Assembly (NCBI GenBank): GCA_021029095.1 | Contig: JAJOHG010000550.1 | Span: 1 to 14,513, forward strand | Direction: 5' to 3' | Length of the DNA stretch: 14,513 bases | From: Phellopilus nigrolimitatus | Lineage: Eukaryota > Basidiomycota > Agaricomycetes > Hymenochaetales > Hymenochaetaceae | Part shown: positions 8,501 to 14,513 of the stretch, piece by piece | How positions within the stretch are numbered: position 1 is the first letter of the stretch | How the letters are laid out: the number at the start of each line of letters is the position of its first letter | Position numbers and translations under genes: made by a program | The notes under the pieces: generated by a model | Databases searched by the model: none | The model's input: the letters and a program-made list of their open reading frames with translations, nothing else | Told to the model about the DNA's origin: nothing

Positions 8501-11500
8501 ACGAGCCAATGCTATCCGAGCACGCTGTCCCCCGGACAAAGTCACACCTTTTTCTCCGATCTCTTTTTTGTTTTGTTTTGCGGGGACAAAGAAATTAGTG
8601 TTACGGCCGGTACAAAGCTTGCAACCAACCGTACCTGTCAAATCATTGGCATCGAACATAGCAAGATCTTGCCGCAAAGCGCAAGATTCGACAACAGCAT
8701 TGTATCTCGACTCTTCGTATCCCCGTATAGATCCGAAAACTATGTTGTCACGAATCGTAGCGTGCTCTAACCCTGAGAAAGACAAACCCCCCCAAAGTCA
8801 GGAGTCACACAGGAGGTACATGGAATTGAACTTACAAGGATTCTGAGCGCAGTAGGCGATTTGATGACTGCTTTTGTTAAGGAGTACTTCCCCATTGGAA
8901 CAGTGTAGTTCTGGAAAAGAAAGCTTTCAAAGAACAGTTCCTTAGTGTGAAAGTCCATTTACCTCCAAGGAGTGCAGAAAGCAGGGCACTCTTGCCCGAA
9001 CCAGTGGCTCCAGTGATAATCGAGAGCTGTCGAGGAACAAATTCAATATCCAATGGTCCGAGCATGAACTGTGGGCGTTGAAGGGCCTGCTCGAGCGGTG
9101 GGTCCCACTGAAAAGTTGCGCGCCCCTTGAATCCAATTGCCTCAAGCTTGTCTTCAGGACATGGTGAATGCATAAGGCTTGACGCCCAATCAGGTACTTC
9201 TTCTTCTCCAAGAAACGAATTAATGCGTTGCATTGACACATACGCTGCAGACGTATGTCAGGACCCAACACAAATCTCGGTTATGTCGTGTTGTATTCAC
9301 CATGAAGAAACGAGAATAATTGCTCAGGAAGTTCCGTCATTGGACCCTGCAATGCCGAGAATAAAGCCAGCGAAGTGAATGTTTTCGACACCGTCAGACT
9401 TCTATGAGCAACGACTGTATAGAACAAGAAAGAAAAGAGTGCCATCGCCGAAGGGACCCATATCCTGAGAGAAAAACAAGTTAGGTAAACGATTTACTTG
9501 CATCTGCGAAAATGACGAACATACCAGATGAAGGAAATGAGTATAGCACATAAGTTCTCCTTCACACGCCATCCTAGTTCCGTTTCGCGGCGTTCAAGAA
9601 CCTTTCTTGCCCAGTGGTTCTCTGAGTGGACTGCACGTTAGACCGGCTTCAACTCGAAAGACGAAGTGTTTACCCCAGCCATAGAATTTCAGAAAGCGGA
9701 CATTTTGGAAAAGCTCGTTTACGCTACTCATGCGCGTATCCTTTGCCTTCCAAGACTCCCGAGTAATCTGGTAGCAAAGTCAAATAACACACTTGAATGA
9801 TGAGAATGGAATACTCACGTGAACATTGTATTTGGCCAACGGATAGTTTAGAATGTATGCCACAAGGACGACAACGACACCTGCCATGGAACTCCAGCCG
9901 AGTACTCTGAACACGGAGGGTGAGCCTCTGCGTCAATGAGCTACAAAGGACTAAAAGCTCCTACTGGTAAAGGAACACGAGAGATAAAATTAAGCGAACA
10001 GTCATTGCGAAAACTGCTGAAGCTTCCAAGAATCGTTGGGATACAATGTATGCATCACCTCTGTCAGCAAAGGAGTCAGAAGAAGCTTTCTGAGTTAGTG
10101 CACGGAATGACTGACTGCATAAGGTTGACGATTTTCCCAAGATCTGCGCCATCATCCGCGGTATTACTCCCGTCCTGGGAAGAGCCAGTCTTCCCACTAA
10201 GATCACGCCTTCGTAAAGCTTTGTAGTGCAACGCACAGAAAAGCTACTCGACATTATCAGCCAATTGCAGAAAGAAGCGACAAGTTCTTCTTACTTGACC
10301 ACGCGTCCGCTCATAAGATCTTCGAGAATGCCATGTTCTTAACAGGGCGACTTGCGCAAAGGACAAATGGATGAGAAATGTGATAAAGGCAAAGAAATAG
10401 GCCTCCGATCTCCTTTCTGATTTTTCCTCCATTACGGAAAGAATTCTTTGAAGAGCATATACGCTAACAAAACCTGAAGAAAAACACGTACAGTCACGCG
10501 CAAGCAGGTTTGATGTGGGAGTTACTTACTAGCAACAGCACTCCAGAGTTCTAAAACCACATCTAGAATGAGATCGAGAGAATTGGACACGATCAAGAAC
10601 CGAATAAGCGAATGACCGGGATAGCTTACGGAAACGATTTCAGTAAAAAAAGAAAAAATCGATGTCATATTGAGTACGAGACTCACTGGCCACGGTAATC
10701 CAGATACTTTGTAAAGAGGTTTTTGTGCTTGAAGAAAGGCGAGAGTGACCATACGTCTGTTTGCTCAAGTCTCCGAGCCAAGGCGAGAGTGAAGATAGGC
10801 TCCACAAAAGAGAATGTAAACCATTGCCATAAAGTCACCGAGTCCTCAGGCATTGTCTTCGAGCTCGATGGGATCTTCGAAACATCGTTAGGCACAAAAT
10901 GATAAGTCCGGCAAAAGTGTGCTTACCTCGTTGCTTTCTGCAACAGATAGTCCAGGCATAAGCGCTTTAACAGGAAAATTCCCAATGATACAGATGAGGA
11001 CCAATGAGACGATAAAACGTTGTGCGTAGAGAGCAAGCATTCCGACATCGTTGCTCTGCGGAACGACCACGGATAAAATATCAATGGACGAAAACACCAA
11101 ATTCAAGACGTAAAACAGAAGAAGAAGATAAGGTGGTGTAGAGGGAGGCCTGGTCCATATCCGCGTTGATGCATATAGCTATATGCCGTCAGCTTAAAAT
11201 AGAAATCGATACGTGGAATAAAGCTAAACGCACCCATGCTAGAGAAGCGAGAAGTTCGCTCAAAGATCTAGTCCAATCGGACCCAGATCCACGGAAAATA
11301 AATTGTCCAAAGTATACTGTCGCTTCCAGCAACGGCAAGGAGACCAGAAGACGAAATGTCCAGCTCGATGCTGGGAGGCGCGGCCTTGAAGTAGTACCTT
11401 CTCCGAGGTCTTCAAAAAGAAGAAAGTTGTGAAACGGAGAGGTAAGCCATTGTAAAGTCCTCAAAAGAGGCATCGGTAGACCAAAGGAAAAGATGACATC

Positions 11501-11660
11501 GTAAACGACGGTCAGCGCCATAACCGCAACTAGAAGAGAAGTTGCGAAAAGGTTGTAGCGGAACGGATCGGGCCACCAAGGATTGAGCTATATCCAAGGT
11601 ATAAGATGCTGAAGGGTAAGGAAAAAGAAAACCGACCTGAATGTGAGAAAAGGAGGACAT
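5525..11660 (-). CDS. Full-length ABCC-type (MRP-like) ABC transporter
   Basis: ATP-driven membrane exporter of the ABCC subfamily, whose fungal members move organic anions, conjugates, bile-acid-like compounds or drugs across the plasma or vacuolar membrane. The substrate here is not predictable. Spliced, the gene gives 4578 nt, exactly 1525 codons plus stop. Order of parts: an N-terminal hydrophobic region of about five helices (residues 1-200, TMD0-like), TMD1 (about 245-600), NBD1, a linker, TMD2 (about 920-1240) and NBD2. NBD1 has Walker A GATGSGKS (665-672), signature LSGGQ (760-764), Walker B ILLDDP (781-786) and H-loop THH. NBD2 has Walker A GRTGSGKS (1305-1312), signature LSAGE (1411-1415), Walker B VIIMDE with catalytic Glu1436, and H-loop AHR. 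NBD1 has Asp785 in place of the catalytic Glu, as is normal for ABCC, so NBD2 is the main hydrolytic site. The start ATG at 11658-11660 has a strong context (ACCACCATG). The frame is intact throughout, so the gene looks functional. Confidence 0.95.
5525..11660 (-). other. Exon map of the ABC transporter (29 exons, 28 introns)
   Basis: Exons in transcript order: 11660-11637, 11587-11234, 11178-10927, 10874-10687, 10624-10530, 10473-10295, 10243-10116, 10060-9965, 9906-9819, 9767-9674, 9621-9525, 9464-9301, 9244-8963, 8910-8836, 8772-8635, 8562-8480, 8423-8404, 8350-7993, 7942-7835, 7780-7094, 7035-6999, 6941-6815, 6764-6530, 6476-6397, 6336-6282, 6229-6139, 6085-5877, 5815-5777, 5719-5525. All introns are GT-AG and 49-72 nt long. 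Junctions were chosen by splice signals, phase and continuity of the ABCC motifs. The exon sum divides exactly by three. Several exons are tiny: 24, 20, 37 and 39 nt. The least certain junctions are the donor at 6998 (a weaker alternative exists at 7013) and the 72-nt intron 8563-8634. Confidence 0.85.
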
Positions 11661-11715
11661 GGTGGTAAAAGAACAAGAAGAGGTCGACCCGGAGGCAACA
11701 TGTTCACAGTAAAGT

Positions 11716-11721
11716 CTTATA
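11716..11721 (-). promoter_or_regulatory. Likely TATA box of the ABC transporter
   Basis: The minus strand reads TTTATAAGA here, with TATAAG at 11721-11716, 55 bp upstream of the start codon at 11660. An out-of-frame ATG at 11701-11699 lies between the TATA and the start, but probably upstream of the transcription start. Confidence 0.45.
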
Positions 11722-11765
11722 AAGTCCAGAGCAGAGCCAGTGTTGTGCACTACAACGACCACAAC

Positions 11766-11850
11766 CCCAATGGGATCCCAAATCCCAATCCCAATGGAAT
11801 CCCAAATCCCAATCCCAATCCCAATGGGATCCCAAATCCCACAATGGGAT
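11766..11850. repeat. 24-bp CCCAAT-based tandem repeat with G-quadruplex potential
   Basis: The unit CCCAATGGGATCCCAAAT plus CCCAAT occurs at 11766-11789 and again at 11790-11813 with one change (GGGA to GGAA). An extra CCCAAT follows at 11814-11819, then a third, partial unit at 11820-11841 that runs into CAATGGGAT (11842-11850). An inverted piece (ATTGGGATCC, 11861-11870) follows. On the minus strand, 11822-11801 has four GGG runs separated by loops of 3, 3 and 4 bases, a canonical G-quadruplex pattern. The array lies about 80 bp upstream of the transporter TATA box. The hexamer differs from the usual fungal telomere repeat (CCCTAA). Confidence 0.8.
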
Positions 11851-11930
11851 CGTCGATCGCATTGGGATCCCTTTGGAGGGAACACTGCCGCAAACACGGT
11901 CCGCGCGTATATTTACGTACGGAATAAGGA

Positions 11931-12043
11931 CCAGCATGGGGCATCCGGATACGTATCCGGGTGTAATCCATGGTTAATTTTAAACTCCGCCATCGCGGAT
12001 TTTCATCCGGACGGATGGTCGTTATCCAGCATGGGGCATCCGG
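11931..12043. repeat. 18-bp direct repeat enclosing a 16-bp palindrome
   Basis: CCAGCATGGGGCATCCGG occurs at 11931-11948 and again, identically, at 12026-12043, 95 bp apart. The first copy overlaps a perfect 16-bp palindrome, CCGGATACGTATCCGG (11945-11960). Between the copies is a further ATCCG/CGGAT inverted pair (12005-12009 and 12012-12016). The cluster could be the remnant of a small repetitive element or a set of regulatory sites; the sequence alone does not decide. Confidence 0.6.
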
Positions 12044-12402
12044 CACCTGTGGAACCCACCCCAGCTTACCTAGTTAGGCGGGTACCTGCATAAGGAGGCA
12101 CCTGGCTAGTTAGGTTACTTTGCGTAACAATCGCCTATACCGTCGATACTACCTCAGATAAACCCTCGGGGACTTAAGTGAGCTGAGGCCTAGGGTGTGC
12201 AATGCCTCCGTTCTGATCTGCAATCAACCTATTGCGGTAAATGCAAGCACTCGCACCACAATTGACTTCAATAATGTATTCGAGCAGTCTTTAAAATAAC
12301 TCTGGGATAAAGAATCAGAACTAAGATACTTTAAAAATCGGCTGCAAGCTATGTACATATGTATATATGTATGTTGCAACAAAAACGAGACTTGACGCGC
12401 TT

Positions 12403-12439
12403 GTCACAGCGTGTGACTGCACATTGCGCGGCTGCAGTC
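12403..12439. promoter_or_regulatory. Two overlapping inverted repeats
   Basis: GTCACA (12403-12408) pairs with TGTGAC (12412-12417) across a 3-base loop. GACTGCA (12415-12421) pairs with TGCAGTC (12433-12439). The arms overlap at 12415-12417, so the two hairpins are mutually exclusive. They lie about 190 bp upstream of the dehydrogenase TATA box. Function unknown; possibly factor-binding sites. Confidence 0.35.
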
Positions 12440-12572
12440 TATTTGCACACCCTCGTGCAGATAGCATTTTTTATTCGACAAATCACTTTTTTTTTGAGAT
12501 TTGGCAACAATAGCGGAAAATAATTCAGATGCATCGGGGCATGAAGAAGTGGCTGTAAGCTATTAGCTACCC

Positions 12573-12630
12573 CCAATACGTAAATAATCACGTGAGCCAT
12601 TTTTGTAGTCGTGCGACTCGCTTCTATATA
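12573..12630 (+). promoter_or_regulatory. Aldehyde dehydrogenase promoter: CCAAT, TCACGTGA and TATA boxes
   Basis: CCAAT lies at 12573-12577, the perfect palindrome TCACGTGA at 12588-12595 and TATATA at 12625-12630, in the usual order and about 100-150 bp upstream of the ATG at 12727. TCACGTGA contains the CACGTG E-box bound by bHLH factors such as fungal Cbf1; binding here is inferred. Confidence 0.55.
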
Positions 12631-12726
12631 TTATAGCTTTCGCTCAAGTCCAACGCCCGAAGCTGAGCTTGTCTGTTGTGCTTGGACTCGTGCTCGACGT
12701 GTTCACCAACATCGACGATCGTAACG

Positions 12727-14513
12727 ATGGCATTGGACGATGGTCCGCTGCTGCTTTACGCGCTCTCGGCTTGTTTTGCGGCCGGGATATGGCTCGTCTT
12801 CAACCGCTACCAGTCTGTCAAAAACAGGGCGGTTCCTTTCAACTGGCCTGCTCCAGACGTGAGTACTCGCTCATCACGACCCCAAACGTGCTCAGCTGTC
12901 GTCTATCTAGGGGGCTGATCCTCAATGGTCTTCAATTATCATAACTAATCCCAACCTTGAGGCACATCTTTCAAACCCAGACTTGCTTCCGCCTGTTCAT
13001 ATACCAAACCGCCGTTATATCACTTGTTACGACCCTGCCACATCACTTTATCTAGGTACTTTTCTAGCCGACGATGCTTTCGTGATCGGCGAAAAGATAG
13101 GCATGGCCGGTAGGGCGCAGCTTTCGTGGAAACAGAGCTCCTTTGCAGATCGCAAAAGGGTCGTCCGTAGCCTCTTAAAATGGCTCGTCGATAACAAAGA
13201 AGCATGTGCTAGAGTTGCATGTCGGGACACGGGAAAGACTAGTACGCGTTTTCATCTATTGTTTCATACCTTCTCAACTTAGCTTTCTCTTTACCAAGTG
13301 ATCGACGCCGCTTTGGGGGAAATCCTGTAAGAGAATCTATTCCTCCCTTGCTGGAAATGCGCGTGAACTCAATTATACTAGAACATCATGCTCTAAAATG
13401 GATTGGTTAATCTCGCACGGAGAACGTTATTTACGTCCGGAAAGGCGGAGTTCGACACTGATGCTGAAATATAAACGTTCCGAATTGCACTACGAGCCCC
13501 TCGGAGTTGTGGCAGCTGTGGTCTCCTGGAATTATCGTGAGTCGGACCAAGTTTCCTCCAAAGGATCCTAATACTCAAAGAAAATATGAAAGCTCTACAC
13601 AATGCATGGTCACCTATACTTGCATCTATCTTTGCTGGAAACGGAGTTGTTGTGAAATGTTCCGAGAAGGTCATTTGGTCGACAAGCTGGTTTATTGGCG
13701 CCATTCGTGAATGTTTGTCAGTCTGTGGTTTCGACCCCGATCTTGTGCAGGTGTGTTGTGCCCAATAGCCATTGCTGACATGACTGACGCCTCTCCAGTT
13801 AGTATGCTGCTGGCCGGAAGAGGCAGACGCGCTGACTGCATCCCCGCATATTAAACACATCACATTTATTGGCTCTGAAGAAGTTGGAAGAAAGGCATGC
13901 ATGCGCAATAGCTCATTGAAGCGGCGTAAGACTGACGGAATAAAACTTAGGTCGCCATAGCCGCGACTACTCACCTGACACCAGTGACTTTGGAGCTTGG
14001 AGGAAAGGATCCATCGGTTGTCCTTCCCGGGACTGATTTGCAGAAGTGGATCAGTACCTGGATGCGCGGTATTTTGTAAAGATTGGTGCTTCCCAACTCG
14101 TTATTACTCTCTTACAGTCATTCTTTCTAGCCAGAATAGCGGCCAGAATTGTATCGGACTCGAACGTCTCATCGTTCACATCGTCTCAGCATGACGAGTT
14201 ACTCGAGATGATCACTGAGCGCACCAAAACCTTCGACTCGGCTCGGCCCTTCACTCAACAGATGGATTTATTGCCCCAGTCGATTGTGGTTCTATGGTTT
14301 CAAATGACCGCTTTGATGAACTGGAACGTACTATAAACGAAGCAGTTGAGGATGGTGCTCAATGACGGTTGGTGGTACGAGATGGAAGCACGCTTATCTG
14401 GAAGGCGGAGCTTATTTCGGTGCGACGGTCATCGGAGACGTCCATCAAGGCATGGAGATCGCTCAAAAAGAACGTAAGTAAAGCGATAAAATATGCTAGT
14501 TGCAAGTTGCTCA
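12727..14513 (+). pseudogene. Msc7-type membrane-anchored aldehyde dehydrogenase, 3' end off window, apparently frameshifted
   Basis: NAD(P)-dependent aldehyde dehydrogenase of the fungal family that includes yeast Msc7. Exons: 12727-12858, 12911-13241, 13299-13326, 13382-13536, 13593-13750, 13799-13894, 13951-14075 and 14131-14473, followed by a GTAAGT donor at 14474. An N-terminal membrane anchor is visible (about residues 8-25). So are the cofactor region (VVSWNYP, FIGSEEVG), the general base Glu315 in LELGGKDP, and the catalytic Cys349 in GQNCIG. The 34-residue Glu-Cys spacing is the one normal for the family. Intron 6 (13895-13950) has a GC donor. Exons 1-7 keep frame. Exon 8 does not: one extra base near 14180 leads to TGA at 14192-14194, and bases appear missing near 14234 and 14362. 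Homologous peptide continues in other frames (SSQHDELLEM, VDCGSMVS, GGTRWKHAY). Either this is a recent pseudogene or the sequence has local errors. The 3' end lies beyond the window. Confidence 0.85.

Larger units (their letters stand above)
11661..12726. other. Divergent intergenic region between the ABC transporter and aldehyde dehydrogenase genes
   Basis: This 1066-bp region separates two genes transcribed away from each other. It holds the transporter TATA box and a CCCAAT-based tandem repeat near the transporter. A palindrome with an 18-bp direct repeat lies in the middle. A pair of overlapping hairpins and a CCAAT / TCACGTGA / TATA promoter lie near the dehydrogenase. A short alternating TA/CA tract lies around 12352-12374. 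I see no gene in it; the open frames across the repeat are products of its simple composition. Confidence 0.7.

Noticed and set aside
8472..8846. Plus-strand open frame of 124 codons
   Set aside because: It is antisense to the NBD1 exons of the ABC transporter, which carry the correct motifs on the minus strand.
11766..11850. Telomere or subtelomere
   Set aside because: The hexamer is CCCAAT rather than CCCTAA, the array is short and interstitial, and ordinary genes flank it on both sides.
11412..11897. Minus-strand open frame of 161 codons
   Set aside because: It joins an out-of-phase reading of transporter exon 2 and intron 1 to the CCCAAT tandem repeat; the repetitive Gly-Ile-Gly-Ile content comes from the repeat.
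12352..12374. Alternating TA/CA tract as a core promoter
   Set aside because: It is more than 350 bp from the dehydrogenase start; a better TATA lies at 12625-12630. Treated as a simple-sequence tract.
13393..13974. Long minus-strand open frame of 193 codons
   Set aside because: It lies antisense across exons and introns of the aldehyde dehydrogenase, whose splice sites and catalytic motifs fit the plus strand. No recognisable protein features.
3652..14513. A secondary-metabolite or defence gene cluster
   Set aside because: A protease, an ABCC transporter and an Msc7-type dehydrogenase are all common housekeeping or degradative genes. There is no synthase, tailoring set, dedicated regulator or shared promoter motif.

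Overview
The window reads as nuclear DNA of a filamentous basidiomycete, probably an agaricomycete and possibly a polypore-type wood decayer. The evidence is dense, very short spliceosomal introns (49-72 nt, most with GT..AG ends and CTNAN-like branch sites) and protein families typical of that group. There are no bacterial-style operons, and I found no rRNA, tRNA or CRISPR.

Layout. (1) 1-171: a short open frame running in from the left edge, possibly the 3' end of an upstream gene. (2) 138-793: a 656-bp non-autonomous DNA transposon (MITE) with perfect 27-bp terminal inverted repeats and a TA target duplication; it interrupts that frame. (3) 796-3570: about 2.8 kb of mostly AT-rich DNA with no gene I can recognise, apart from a CpG-rich island near 2.2-2.6 kb with one weak ORF. 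(4) 3652-5229 (+): a secreted pepsin-family aspartic protease very like polyporopepsin, in 7 exons. (5) 5525-11660 (-): a full-length ABCC-type ABC transporter in 29 exons, reconstructed here to exactly 1525 codons plus stop; it is tail-to-tail with the protease. (6) 11661-12726: a divergent promoter region holding a CCCAAT-rich tandem repeat with G-quadruplex potential, a palindrome/direct-repeat cluster, small hairpins and a CCAAT / TCACGTGA / TATA promoter. (7) 12727 to the right edge (+): a membrane-anchored Msc7-type aldehyde dehydrogenase. Its first seven exons are intact, but its eighth carries three apparent single-base frameshifts.

The three genes do not form an obvious pathway. The protease would act outside the cell on protein substrates. 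The transporter would export or sequester organic anions or conjugates at the plasma or vacuolar membrane. The aldehyde dehydrogenase would oxidise aldehydes at a membrane. The most notable observations are the intact MITE and its host frame, two apparent GC-AG introns, a 20-nt microexon that encodes the NBD1 Walker B motif, the promoter G-quadruplex repeat, and the broken aldehyde dehydrogenase. I did not find a convincing new multi-gene system.
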